In this document: positions 17,495-26,653 of the stretch, in pieces | Layout of the letters: every line of letters begins with the position of its first letter | How positions within the stretch are numbered: the stretch's first letter is position 1 | Origin: an uncultured Duncaniella sp. | GTDB taxonomy: Bacteria; Bacteroidota; Bacteroidia; Bacteroidales; Muribaculaceae | Length of the DNA stretch: 64,000 nucleotides | Assembly (NCBI GenBank): GCA_910589485.1 | Contig: CAJUSW010000009.1 | Location: 1 to 64,000 of the forward strand | Direction: 5' to 3' | Made by a program: the position numbers and the translations under genes | The notes under the pieces: model-generated | Databases searched by the model: none | Seen by the model: only the letters and a program-made list of their open reading frames with translations | Told to the model about the DNA's origin: nothing

Positions 17495-17689
17495 ATGAAA
17501 AAGTTAGTTTTAGTAGCCGCTGTAGCATTCAGCGCATCTTTGTTCTCCTGCGGTTCTTCTGACAAGGCTGCTCAGGAAGCTGCCGAGCCCGTAGCAGAAG
17601 AGACTGTAGTAGAGGAAGTAGCTGTAGTTGACTCTGTAGCTCCCGCTGATTCTGCAGTTGTAGCTGACTCAGCCGTAGTTGCTGAATAA
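17495..17689 (+). CDS. small Ala/Val/Glu-rich lipoprotein
   Basis: A 64-residue protein: signal peptide MKKLVLVAAVAFSASLFSC with a lipobox Cys at 19, then an acidic low-complexity tail built of A, V, E, D and S with repeats of the type VADSAVVA. The mature peptide has no fold that I can recognise. A strong promoter upstream and two hairpins downstream argue for a well-expressed independent gene. It may be an abundant envelope lipoprotein; function unknown. Confidence 0.75.
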   Translation: MKKLVLVAAVAFSASLFSCGSSDKAAQEAAEPVAEETVVEEVAVVDSVAPADSAVVADSAVVAE

Positions 17690-17708
17690 TTAGCGCACAC
17701 CTAACGTA

Positions 17709-17741
17709 GAAGCGCCGGCGGCGATTAACTACCGTCGCTTC
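17709..17741. other. hairpin downstream of the small lipoprotein gene
   Basis: GAAGCGCCGG and CCGTCGCTTC pair over 10 bases with one mismatch around a 13-base loop. No T-run follows on the plus strand. It may stabilise the mRNA end ahead of the terminator at 17752-17794. Confidence 0.4.
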
Positions 17742-17751
17742 AAAAGGTATC

Positions 17752-17794
17752 AAGCTGATTGCCCGTAGCATGTTACGAGTGACCAGCTTTTTTC
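17752..17794 (+). terminator. terminator after the small lipoprotein gene
   Basis: AAGCTG pairs with CAGCTT at the base, CGTA with TACG near the loop, and a run of T follows the 3' arm. It separates the lipoprotein gene from the ATPase gene. Confidence 0.6.
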
Positions 17795-17828
17795 GTTCCC
17801 TATATTTCCGTAAGACTATACAATTATT

Positions 17829-20537
17829 ATGGGTAAAACGCATCGCTACATCGGCCTGAATGATCAACAGGTGGCCGAGAGTCGTCGTATCCATGGCTCG
17901 AATGTGCTCACGCCCCCGGCTAAAGTGTCGGAGTGGAAACTGTTTCTTGAGAAGTTCTCCGACCCGCTTATATTGATACTGCTTGTGGCGGGAGTGCTGT
18001 CGGTGGCGATATCTATATATGAATATGTGGCGCTCGACGAGGGCGGATACGTGTTCTTTGAACCGGTGGGCATATTCATGGCAATAATCCTTGCCACTAC
18101 GCTTGCCTTCTATTTCGAGCGTAAGGCCGACAAGGAGTTCTCGTTGCTCAACAAGGTGAATGATGACGTAAAGGTGCAGGTGGTGCGCAACGGTCTCACC
18201 GTAGAGATTCCCAAGAAGGATGTGGTGGTAGGTGATGTGGTGTTGCTCAACACCGGTGAGGAGATTCCTGCCGACGGACATCTGGAGGAGGCCGTGTCGC
18301 TGAATGTGGATGAATCCACTCTTACCGGAGAGCCTGTGGCGCACAAGACTGTTAATCCTGATGATTTTGACCCGGAAGCCACTTTCCCGTCGGATGCGGT
18401 GATGCGTGGCACCAAAGTGATGGAGGGGCACGGGGTGATGACGGTCACGGCCGTGGGTGATTCCACTGAGAATGGCAAGGTGTTTGAGGCCGCCCAGATT
18501 GACGATAGCGTGAAGACTCCTCTCAATGAACAGCTCGAGGGGCTCGGATCGCTTATCACCAAGGTGAGCTATGCGTTTGCGTTGCTCATAGTGCTTGGCA
18601 GGGTGATAATGTATTTCACCAATCCCACCATCGAGTTCGAGTGGGTGCATTTCATGGCCTATTTCCTTCAGACTCTTATGATTGCCGTCACTTTGGTGGT
18701 GGTGTCGGTGCCCGAAGGCTTGCCGATGTCGGTTACGCTGTCGCTTGCCTATTCGATGCGGCGCATGATTAAGACCAATAACCTGGTGCGCAAGATGCAT
18801 GCTTGTGAGACCATGGGGGCAACCACCGTGATATGTACCGATAAGACCGGTACACTCACTCAGAATCAGATGCAGGTGAGCGACACATCGTTCTACGGAC
18901 TGCCTGATCAGTCCTTGTCGCCGTTGACTGATGGATTGGCCCGCGGCATAGCCGAAGGGATAGCAGTCAACAGCACTGCCCAGCTCGACATGTCGGATCC
19001 TGCGCATCCTGTGGCTCTCGGAAATCCCACTGAGGGCGCATTGTTGCTGTGGCTTAACGGTCAAGGGCTGGATTATATGACCCTCAAGGAGTCGGTGAAT
19101 GTGATAGGGGAACTGCCGTTCAGCACCGAGCGGAAATATATGGCGACGCTTGTGCGCCGTGCCGACGGGCGCGAATGGCTGTATGTCAAGGGTGCTCCCG
19201 AGATTGTAGTCTCGTTATGTGGCATATTCCCTGAAGGGGTGACGCGCGAGTCGCTTGACGCCCTCCTGCTTTCGTATCAGAATCAGGCGATGAGGACCTT
19301 GGGCTTTGCATGTGGCGAGATCCCGGCTGGCACTACGGTCGATATGCAGGACATCTCAGCGCTTTCTGGCTTGTTGAGGTTTGTCGGCGTGGTTGCTATA
19401 TCCGATCCGGTGCGTGCCGATGTGCCTCAGGCAGTGTCGGAAGTGCGCAATGCCGGCATAAAGGTAAAGATCGTGACCGGTGACACTCCGGCTACAGCCC
19501 GTGAGATAGGTAGGCAGATAGGATTGTGGGAGGACGCTGACGGAGACCGGAATATAATCACCGGCACAGAGTTTGCCGCCCTGTCGGATGCCGAGCTCCG
19601 TGATCGTGTCGACGATCTGAAGATCATAGCAAGAGCTCGCCCCATGGATAAAAAACGGCTTGTGGAGGCTCTCCAGGCCCGCAATGAGGTGGTGGCTGTG
19701 ACCGGCGACGGCACTAATGACGCTCCCGCGTTGAAGGCCGCTCATGTGGGCCTCTCGATGGGCGACGGTACATCCGTGGCCAAGGAGGCTTCCGATATCA
19801 CTATTATAGACAACTCGTTTACTTCAATAGGCCGTGCGGTGATGTGGGGTAGGTCGCTGTATCGCAACATTCAGCGTTTCATCCTCTTCCAGATGACAGT
19901 CAATGTCGCTGCCTCGTTCATAGTGCTTGCCGGCGCGTTCATGGGGATGCAGTCGCCGCTCACTGTCACTCAGATGCTGTGGGTCAACCTCATAATGGAC
20001 ACATTCGCCGCCATGGCGCTCGCCACATTGCCTCCGTCGTATAGCGTAATGGAGGAGAAGCCCCGCTCGCGCTCGGCGTTCATCATCAACAAGGCCATGG
20101 CATGGCTGATAGTCGGGGTAGGGGCCCTGTTCTTCTTCATGCTGTTTGCGCTGCTGTGGTATTTTCAGCACACTGACCTCGATTCGCTTACCCAGATGTG
20201 GCAAGTGCCTTTCCTCCCTGTCAACAAGGGGCTGTCGCCATATGAATTGTCGATGTTCTTTACGATATTTGTGTTCCTCCAGTTCTGGAACATGTTCAAT
20301 GCCAAGGCTTTTGCAACCGGGCGTTCAGCCTTGCACATGAAGGGTTGCTCGGAGTTCGTGGGAATAGTGATAGGCATATTCTTAGGGCAGATCGCTATAG
20401 TACAGCTCGGGCAGGAGTTCTTCAATGTGGTGCCTCTCAAGCTTGTAGACTGGGTCATCATCATCGGCGGGACATCAGTGGTGCTTTGGGTCGGCGAAAT
20501 ATGCCGTCTCTTTGGCCGAAACAGAAAAAATGTTTAA
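17829..20537 (+). CDS. calcium-translocating P-type ATPase (PMCA/SERCA-like)
   Basis: P2-type ion pump of 902 residues in the inner membrane, about ten helices. Visible marks: TLTGEPVAH in the actuator domain, VVSVPEGLPMSVTLSLAYSM in helix 4 with the PEGLP ion-site motif of Ca2+ pumps, phosphorylated Asp in CTDKTGTLTQNQM near residue 338, KGAPE in the nucleotide domain, and TGDGTNDAPALKAAHVGLSMG in the hinge. The complete set of motifs argues for an active pump that expels Ca2+ with ATP. A long reading frame on the opposite strand (17529-19064) is a shadow of this gene. Confidence 0.93.
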   Translation: MGKTHRYIGLNDQQVAESRRIHGSNVLTPPAKVSEWKLFLEKFSDPLILILLVAGVLSVAISIYEYVALDEGGYVFFEPVGIFMAIILATTLAFYFERKADKEFSLLNKVNDDVKVQVVRNGLTVEIPKKDVVVGDVVLLNTGEEIPADGHLEEAVSLNVDESTLTGEPVAHKTVNPDDFDPEATFPSDAVMRGTKVMEGHGVMTVTAVGDSTENGKVFEAAQIDDSVKTPLNEQLEGLGSLITKVSYAFALLIVLGRVIMYFTNPTIEFEWVHFMAYFLQTLMIAVTLVVVSVPEGLPMSVTLSLAYSMRRMIKTNNLVRKMHACETMGATTVICTDKTGTLTQNQMQVSDTSFYGLPDQSLSPLTDGLARGIAEGIAVNSTAQLDMSDPAHPVALGNPTEGALLLWLNGQGLDYMTLKESVNVIGELPFSTERKYMATLVRRADGREWLYVKGAPEIVVSLCGIFPEGVTRESLDALLLSYQNQAMRTLGFACGEIPAGTTVDMQDISALSGLLRFVGVVAISDPVRADVPQAVSEVRNAGIKVKIVTGDTPATAREIGRQIGLWEDADGDRNIITGTEFAALSDAELRDRVDDLKIIARARPMDKKRLVEALQARNEVVAVTGDGTNDAPALKAAHVGLSMGDGTSVAKEASDITIIDNSFTSIGRAVMWGRSLYRNIQRFILFQMTVNVAASFIVLAGAFMGMQSPLTVTQMLWVNLIMDTFAAMALATLPPSYSVMEEKPRSRSAFIINKAMAWLIVGVGALFFFMLFALLWYFQHTDLDSLTQMWQVPFLPVNKGLSPYELSMFFTIFVFLQFWNMFNAKAFATGRSALHMKGCSEFVGIVIGIFLGQIAIVQLGQEFFNVVPLKLVDWVIIIGGTSVVLWVGEICRLFGRNRKNV

Positions 20538-20542
20538 CTTTG
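20535..20542 (+). promoter_or_regulatory. -7 box for alaS
   Basis: TAACTTTG overlaps the stop codon of the ATPase gene and lies 51 bases before the alaS start. Confidence 0.45.
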
Positions 20543-20593
20543 TACCCCGAAAATTATAATTTGAATCAATCAGCTCAATAACAATCATAAATC

Positions 20594-23209
20594 ATGTTGA
20601 CAGCAAAGGAGATACGCGAATCATTCAAGGAATTTTTCCGTTCCAAAGGCCATCACATCGTGCCATCGGCTCCGATGGTGATCAAGGATGACCCCACACT
20701 GATGTTTACCAACGCCGGTATGAACCAGTTCAAGGACATTATTTTGGGCAACAAGGCGGCGAAATACCAGCGTGTGGCCGATTCGCAGAAGTGTCTGCGT
20801 GTGTCCGGTAAGCACAACGACCTGGAGGAGGTGGGAATGGATACCTACCACCACACCATGTTCGAGATGCTTGGTAACTGGAGTTTCGGTGATTATTTCA
20901 AGAAGGAAGCTATCGACTGGGCATGGGAATATCTCGTTGATGTGCTCGGCCTGGATCCCGACCGTCTGTATGCCACGGTGTTTGAAGGTTCGCCCGAGGA
21001 GGGGCTGGCCCGCGATGATGAGGCCGCCTCTTATTGGGAGCAGCATCTGCCCGCCTCACATATAATAAACGGTAACAAGCACGATAACTTCTGGGAAATG
21101 GGTGATACCGGCCCCTGCGGTCCCTGCTCCGAGATCCACATTGACCTCCGCACTCCCGAGGAGCGCGCTGAGATCGACGGCGCATCGCTCGTCAACCATG
21201 ACAATCCCCTGGTGATCGAGATATGGAATCTCGTGTTCATGCAGTACAACCGCAAGGCCGATGGTTCGCTTGAGCCGCTCCCTGCCAAGGTGATTGATAC
21301 CGGTATGGGATTTGAGCGTCTCTGCATGGCTCTCCAGGGCAAGAAGTCCAATTACGACACGGACGTGTTCACTCCGCTGATTGATACCATCTCGCGCCTA
21401 TCGGGCAAGAAGTATGGCGAGGACAAGCAGGTGGATATCGCCATGCGTGTTATTGCCGACCACGTGCGCACCATTGCGTTCTCCATTGCTGACTCTCAGC
21501 TCCCCGGCAACGCCAAGGCCGGATATGTGATCCGCCGCATCCTGCGTCGTGCTGTGCGCTATGCCTACACCTTCCTCGATCAGAAGCAGGCTTTCATGTA
21601 CAAGCTCGTCAATACACTCATCGACTCGATGGGCGAGGCTTATCCCGAAATCGCCGCTCAGCGCGAGTTGATCATGAAGGTGATCAAGGAGGAGGAGGAT
21701 GCTTTCCTCCGCACCCTCGACAAGGGTATAGCCATTCTTGACGATGCCATAAAGGCCGCTCGCAAGGAGGGTAAGACCGAGATCTCAGGCAAGGACGCAT
21801 TTGTGCTCTACGATACTTACGGCTTCCCCCTCGACCTCACCGAACTCATTCTCAAGGAAAATGGAATGACTCTCGACAAGGCTGAGTTTGACAAGGAGAT
21901 GGAGGCCCAGAAGACCCGTGCCCGCAACGCCGCCGCAGTCGAGGCCACTGACTGGGTTGTGTTGAACGAAGGCGAGACCGAGTTTGTGGGTTACGACTCG
22001 ACAACCGCCCTCACCCGCATCCTCCGCTACCGCAATGTGAAGCAGAAGGGTAAGGATTTCTATCAGATCGTTCTGTCGGTGACTCCTTTCTACGCTGAAA
22101 TGGGCGGACAGGTTGGCGACAGCGGTTGGCTGATCAGCGGTGACGAGAAAATCGAGATATACGATACCAAGCGTGAGAACGGTCAGGCTGTGCATCTTGC
22201 CAAGAGCCTTCCCGCCGACGTGACTGCCGAATTTGAGGCTTGCATCAACGCTGATGCCCGTCGTGCCACCGAGTGTAACCATTCGGCCACCCACCTGCTC
22301 CACGCTGCTCTGCGTGAGGTGCTCGGTACACATGTGGAGCAGAAGGGCTCGTATGTTTCGCCCAAGCTCCTCCGCTTCGACTTCAGCCATTTCCAGAAAC
22401 TGACTCCCGAGGAGATCCGCAAGGTTGAGCATATTGCCAATGCTAACGTGCGCAAGGCTATTCCCCTCGACGAGCATCGCTCCATGCCCATCGCCGAGGC
22501 CCGCGAGATGGGTGCCATGGCTCTCTTCGGCGAGAAATATGGCGAGGAGGTGCGTGTGATCCGTTATGGTGACTCGGTAGAGCTCTGTGGCGGTACCCAT
22601 GTCCCCAATACAGGTAACATCGGTATGATACGCATCATCTCCGAGTCGAGCATCGCTGCCGGCATACGCCGTATCGAGGCTATAACCGGAGAAGCTACCG
22701 AGGAGGCTATGGATAATCTCACCGATACCCTCCGTTCAGTAGGCGAGATGTTCCACAATGCTCCCGATATCCGTCAGGCCATCCGCAAGGCTATCGAGGA
22801 AAACGCCGAATTGCGTAAGGAGGCCGAGGAGTTCATGAAGGAGCGTACACGCAATCTTGCCAACGAACTTCTTGCCAATGCTCAGGAGACCGGAAAGTGC
22901 AAGCTGATTACGCTTACCGGAGTCCGTGCGCCCGAAGTGGTTAAGAACGTCGCATTCCTTGTGCGTCAGATTTCGCCCGAGGCCACCGCTTTCATCGCTG
23001 CGACTGCCGATATCGCCGGCAAACCCCTGCTTACCGTTGCTCTCACCGATGATCTCGTGAAGTCGGGCCTGAATGCTTCTACGATTGTCCGCGAGGCAGC
23101 CAAGGCCATCAAGGGTGGCGGTGGTGGTCAGCCTGGATTCGCCCAGGCCGGTGGCAAGAATGCCGATGGTCTGTCCATAGCATTGTCAACAATCCGCCAG
23201 TCATTCTAA
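20594..23209 (+). CDS. alaS: alanine--tRNA ligase
   Basis: Class II synthetase of 871 residues, full length. The catalytic domain starts at residue 1 (motif 1 region KGHHIVPSAPMV, DDPTLMFTNAGMNQFKD). The editing domain shows the zinc-type CNHSATHLLHAALR (near 560) and the later SVELCGGTHVPNTG site. The C-terminal oligomerisation/C-Ala domain ends with IKGGGGGQPGFAQAGGK-type Gly-rich motif (GGGGGQPGFAQAGGK). It charges tRNA-Ala and clears Ser/Gly mischarging. The Dabb gene follows 4 bases later. Confidence 0.98.
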   Translation: MLTAKEIRESFKEFFRSKGHHIVPSAPMVIKDDPTLMFTNAGMNQFKDIILGNKAAKYQRVADSQKCLRVSGKHNDLEEVGMDTYHHTMFEMLGNWSFGDYFKKEAIDWAWEYLVDVLGLDPDRLYATVFEGSPEEGLARDDEAASYWEQHLPASHIINGNKHDNFWEMGDTGPCGPCSEIHIDLRTPEERAEIDGASLVNHDNPLVIEIWNLVFMQYNRKADGSLEPLPAKVIDTGMGFERLCMALQGKKSNYDTDVFTPLIDTISRLSGKKYGEDKQVDIAMRVIADHVRTIAFSIADSQLPGNAKAGYVIRRILRRAVRYAYTFLDQKQAFMYKLVNTLIDSMGEAYPEIAAQRELIMKVIKEEEDAFLRTLDKGIAILDDAIKAARKEGKTEISGKDAFVLYDTYGFPLDLTELILKENGMTLDKAEFDKEMEAQKTRARNAAAVEATDWVVLNEGETEFVGYDSTTALTRILRYRNVKQKGKDFYQIVLSVTPFYAEMGGQVGDSGWLISGDEKIEIYDTKRENGQAVHLAKSLPADVTAEFEACINADARRATECNHSATHLLHAALREVLGTHVEQKGSYVSPKLLRFDFSHFQKLTPEEIRKVEHIANANVRKAIPLDEHRSMPIAEAREMGAMALFGEKYGEEVRVIRYGDSVELCGGTHVPNTGNIGMIRIISESSIAAGIRRIEAITGEATEEAMDNLTDTLRSVGEMFHNAPDIRQAIRKAIEENAELRKEAEEFMKERTRNLANELLANAQETGKCKLITLTGVRAPEVVKNVAFLVRQISPEATAFIAATADIAGKPLLTVALTDDLVKSGLNASTIVREAAKAIKGGGGGQPGFAQAGGKNADGLSIALSTIRQSF

Positions 23210-23213
23210 CGCG

Positions 23214-23507
23214 ATGGTAAAGCATATTGTAACATTCAAATTGTCGGGCACTGCGGAGGAACGCCGCCAGGTGGCCGAAAGATTCCGCGATGCGCTCATG
23301 GCTCTTCCCGGGCAGATCGATGTCCTGTCTTCGATGGAAGTAGGAATCAATGAGAACCCTGCCGAGGACTGGGATGTGGTGCTGACTGCTATCGTTCCTG
23401 ACATGGCATCGGTGGAAATTTATGCCAAGCATCCTGCCCACGTGGCAGCCGCCGGCCTTCTTGCCGGACATAAGGAAGCCCGTGCTTGCGTGGATTATTA
23501 TTGCTGA
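23214..23507 (+). CDS. Dabb (stress-responsive alpha-beta barrel) family protein
   Basis: A 97-residue dimeric alpha-beta barrel protein. It opens with MVKHIVTFKL (strand 1 with the conserved His) and has the DVVLTAIVPDMASVEIYAKHPAH segment (DVVLTAIVPD, then YAKHPAH) that is diagnostic of Dabb proteins. The family includes plant stress proteins and olivetolic-acid cyclase; bacterial roles are mostly unknown. It is cotranscribed with alaS (4-base gap) and closed by a strong terminator. Confidence 0.85.
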   Translation: MVKHIVTFKLSGTAEERRQVAERFRDALMALPGQIDVLSSMEVGINENPAEDWDVVLTAIVPDMASVEIYAKHPAHVAAAGLLAGHKEARACVDYYC

Positions 23508-23542
23508 TATTAGCGGGTTGCGATACCCGATGAAATTTACTG

Positions 23543-23581
23543 AAACGGCAAACCGTCCGGAATGGATGGTTTGCCGTTTTT
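23543..23581 (+). terminator. strong terminator after alaS-Dabb
   Basis: AAACGGCAAACC pairs perfectly with GGTTTGCCGTTT around an 11-14-base loop, followed by T residues. Confidence 0.85.
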
Positions 23582-23672
23582 GTAAACTCTTTGTGTTGAA
23601 AACTTTTTAAAGTTATCCGTTTTATATTTATATACAATTGTGGTATAGGTGGTTATGATTTTGTTAGCTTGC

Positions 23673-23719
23673 AAAAGTTGTCCAAAACTGAAAATTTAAA
23701 TTTTATTTTAACAACTTTT
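23673..23719. promoter_or_regulatory. inverted repeats upstream of nrdD (possible operator)
   Basis: In the 311-base gap before nrdD, AAAAGTTGT (23673-23681) and ACAACTTTT (23711-23719) form a 9-bp inverted repeat around the perfect palindrome AAAATTTAAATTTT (23691-23704). Both lie directly upstream of the nrdD -33 box, where a regulator of anaerobic dNTP synthesis could bind. The rest of the gap is AT-rich without genes. Confidence 0.4.
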
Positions 23720-23721
23720 TA

Positions 23722-23753
23722 TTTGCAGAATTGATATTATAGGAGTAATTTTG
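23722..23753 (+). promoter_or_regulatory. nrdD promoter
   Basis: TTTG at 23722-23725, 20-base spacer, TAATTTTG at 23746-23753. It overlaps the upstream GTG at 23753, so that codon cannot be the start. Confidence 0.7.
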
Positions 23754-23818
23754 TGCGTCATTCTTTGACACCCTTTAGACGCACTCTTAGTAAAAATAAT
23801 ATCTACATAACTTCACAG

Positions 23819-26026
23819 ATGATACATACAGTGGTTAAGCGCGACGGCAGAATCGTCGGCTATAACGAAGAGAAAATCAAGGCTGCAATCCGTAAGGCGA
23901 TGCTCACCACCGAAATGGGTGAGGACGAGTCGCTGATAGCACGTATCGCCGACATCATCACAATGACTGGTGGCGAGCAGATGACCGTGGAGCAGATTCA
24001 GGATCGTGTTGAACTTGAACTGATGAACTCCCCCCGCAAGGAGGTGGCCAAGCGTTATATCGCATACCGCGATCAGCGTTCCATAGCCCGTCGTGCCAAG
24101 ACCCGCGATATGTTCCTCGAGATCATTGAAGCTAAGAGCAATGACATCACCCGCGAGAATGCCAATATGAACACCGATTCTCCCGCGGGCATGATGATGA
24201 AGTTTGCAAGCGAGACCACCAAGCCTTTTGTGGATGATTATCTCCTTTCACCTCAGGTGCGTGAGGCTGTGAATAATGGCTATATCCACATCCACGACAA
24301 GGACTATTATCCTACCAAGAGCCTTACATGCGTCCAGCATCCGCTCGACCGCATATTGAAATACGGTTTTGTCGCCGGCCATGGCGAGTCGCGTCCCGCC
24401 AAGCGTATTGAGACCGCCAGCATCATCGGCTGTATCTCGCTCGAGACTGCTCAGAACGAGATGCACGGTGGACAGGCAATCCCCGCGTTTGACTTCTATC
24501 TCGCACCCTTCGTGCGCTCTTCCTATATCGAAGAGGTGAAGAATCTTGAGCGTCTAACCGGTTCCGATCTGTCTCATCTCTATCAGGCCGAGATCAAGGA
24601 TTATCTCAAGGCCGATCTTTCCCAGCTGTCGGGCGATGACCGTTATAAGCAACATGCCATCAATCAGACCGTGTCGCGTGTACACCAGTCCATGGAAGCG
24701 TTCATTCACAACATGAACACCATTCATTCACGCGGTGGCAACCAGGTAGTGTTCAGCTCCATCAACTATGGTACCGACACTTCAGCCGAAGGCCGTTGCA
24801 TCATCCGTGAGCTCCTCAACACCACCTACGAGGGTGTGGGCAATGGCGCGACAGCTATTTTCCCCATCCAGATATGGAAAAAGAAGCGAGGCGTGAGCTA
24901 TCTGCCCGAGGATCCCAACTATGATCTCTATCAGCTCGCATGTAAAGTGACTGCCCGTCGTTTCTTCCCCAATTTCGTAAATCTTGATGCCACTTTCAAT
25001 CATCACGAAAAGTGGGATGCCAACGACCCCGTGCGTTATAAATATGAGGTAGCTACTATGGGATGCCGCACCCGAGTGTTCGAGAACCGTTTTGGCGAGA
25101 AGACTTCGATTGGCCGTGGTAATATCAGCTTCACCACTATCAATATCGTGCGCATCGCCATCGAGTGCATGAATATTCTTGATCAGGAGGAGCGCCTGAA
25201 AAGGTTTTTCCAGAAACTCGACGAGGTGCTCGAGGTTACTGCCAAGCAGCTTAACGAGCGTTTCGATTTCCAGAAGACAGCCATGGTCAAGCAGTTCCCG
25301 CTGCTCATGTCGCGCCTGTGGACCGGAGCCGAGAATCTTGCTCCTACCGATACCATCGAGAGCGTGATCAACCAGGGTACACTCGGCATCGGCTTCATCG
25401 GTCTGGCAGAATGTCTTATCGCGCTCACCGGCAAGCATCATGGTGAGAGCGACGAGGCTCAGAAACTGGGTCTGCGCATCATCTCCCATATGCGCTCGCG
25501 TGTCAACGACTTCTCCGAGCGTTATCAGCACAATTTCTCAGTGCTCGCCACTCCGGCCGAGGGCCTGTCGGGCAAATTCACCTCGCGCGACCGTCGTTCA
25601 TTCGGCGTGATCCCCGGTGTAACCGATAAGATTTACTATACCAACTCCAACCACGTCCCCGTGTATTACAAGTGCTCTCCCCGCCACAAGGCCGAGATCG
25701 AGGCTCCTTATCACGAGCTGACCGGCGGTGGCCACATATTCTATGTGGAGATCGACGGAGATGCCACTCATAATCCTAAGGCTATCAGCGATATCGTTGA
25801 TCTGATGGATAAGTATAACATCGGTTACGGCTCGGTAAACCACAACCGTAACCGTTGCATGGATTGCGGATACGAGGACGCACAGGAGAATCTCACCGAG
25901 TGTCCCAAGTGTCACAGCCATCACATTGACAATATCCAGCGTATCACCGGATACCTCGTCGGCACCACCGACCGCTGGAATAATGCCAAACTCGCCGAGC
26001 TGAAGGACCGCGTGGTGCATAAGTAA
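23819..26026 (+). CDS. nrdD: anaerobic ribonucleoside-triphosphate reductase
   Basis: Class III ribonucleotide reductase, 735 residues from ATG 23819. It makes dNTPs from NTPs without oxygen using a glycyl radical. An ATP cone leads (MIHTVVKRDGRIVGYNEEKI split: HTVVKRDGRIVGYNE), the barrel follows, then the C-terminal zinc site CMDCGYEDAQ...CPKCHS and the glycyl radical loop RITGYLVGTTDRWNNAK near residue 712. A longer frame starting at 23753 is rejected because it begins within the promoter. nrdG follows on the same strand. Confidence 0.97.
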   Translation: MIHTVVKRDGRIVGYNEEKIKAAIRKAMLTTEMGEDESLIARIADIITMTGGEQMTVEQIQDRVELELMNSPRKEVAKRYIAYRDQRSIARRAKTRDMFLEIIEAKSNDITRENANMNTDSPAGMMMKFASETTKPFVDDYLLSPQVREAVNNGYIHIHDKDYYPTKSLTCVQHPLDRILKYGFVAGHGESRPAKRIETASIIGCISLETAQNEMHGGQAIPAFDFYLAPFVRSSYIEEVKNLERLTGSDLSHLYQAEIKDYLKADLSQLSGDDRYKQHAINQTVSRVHQSMEAFIHNMNTIHSRGGNQVVFSSINYGTDTSAEGRCIIRELLNTTYEGVGNGATAIFPIQIWKKKRGVSYLPEDPNYDLYQLACKVTARRFFPNFVNLDATFNHHEKWDANDPVRYKYEVATMGCRTRVFENRFGEKTSIGRGNISFTTINIVRIAIECMNILDQEERLKRFFQKLDEVLEVTAKQLNERFDFQKTAMVKQFPLLMSRLWTGAENLAPTDTIESVINQGTLGIGFIGLAECLIALTGKHHGESDEAQKLGLRIISHMRSRVNDFSERYQHNFSVLATPAEGLSGKFTSRDRRSFGVIPGVTDKIYYTNSNHVPVYYKCSPRHKAEIEAPYHELTGGGHIFYVEIDGDATHNPKAISDIVDLMDKYNIGYGSVNHNRNRCMDCGYEDAQENLTECPKCHSHHIDNIQRITGYLVGTTDRWNNAKLAELKDRVVHK

Positions 26027-26080
26027 ACTGCCGGTGCCCAGAAAAATTTGTTCCGAACACACTCTAAGCTACTGATAATC

Positions 26081-26581
26081 TTGAGTAATTTGAGAGTAAT
26101 TGATATAATCCCGGGGACATCGGTCGATGGCCCCGGTCTTCGTACATCCATATACTTCGCCGGATGTGCCCATAAATGTCCCGGTTGTCACAATCCCCAG
26201 TCATGGGATCCCGAAGCCGGCCACGACATGTCGGTCGACGAGATCATGCAGGTCGTGGAATACAATGGCTTTGATGTCACTTTCACGGGGGGAGATCCTC
26301 TGTATCAGGCCGGAAAACTGATCCCACTGGCCACAGAACTTCGCAAGCGCGGATATTCCATATGGTGTTATTCGGGCTTTACGTATGAGAAAGCTTTGCA
26401 GATGCCCGATATGGCGGAGTTGCTCAGCCATTGCGACGTGATGGTCGATGGTCCTTTCATGGAGGCTCTCAGGGATGTGCATCTTCAGTTCCGCGGCTCA
26501 TCCAATCAGCGTCTCGTGGACCTAAAGCGTTCCTCGGCCGATGAGATTGTGGAATGGAAGCAGGAATTTTCAGGATGGTGA
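26081..26581 (+). CDS. nrdG: anaerobic ribonucleotide reductase activating protein
   Basis: Radical SAM activase of 166 residues that installs the glycyl radical on NrdD. The Fe-S cluster motif CAHKCPGCHN (Cx3Cx2C) is near residue 29, preceded by the family opening LRVIDIIPGTSVDGPGLR. A TTG at 26081 gives MSNLRVIDII and fits the family best; an alternative TTG at 26048 would add eleven residues. The 54-base gap to nrdD and the shared strand support one operon. Confidence 0.93.
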   Translation: MSNLRVIDIIPGTSVDGPGLRTSIYFAGCAHKCPGCHNPQSWDPEAGHDMSVDEIMQVVEYNGFDVTFTGGDPLYQAGKLIPLATELRKRGYSIWCYSGFTYEKALQMPDMAELLSHCDVMVDGPFMEALRDVHLQFRGSSNQRLVDLKRSSADEIVEWKQEFSGW

Positions 26582-26653
26582 ACTAAATGTGATCGAGGTG
26601 TGTTATACATGTATCCTGACATGAATACAACATACTTAAATCATATTACTAAA

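Noticed and set aside
17529..19064. 511-residue open frame opposite to the ATPase gene
   Set aside because: It is His/Arg-rich without domains and lies antisense to a gene with all P-type ATPase motifs; a codon-bias shadow.
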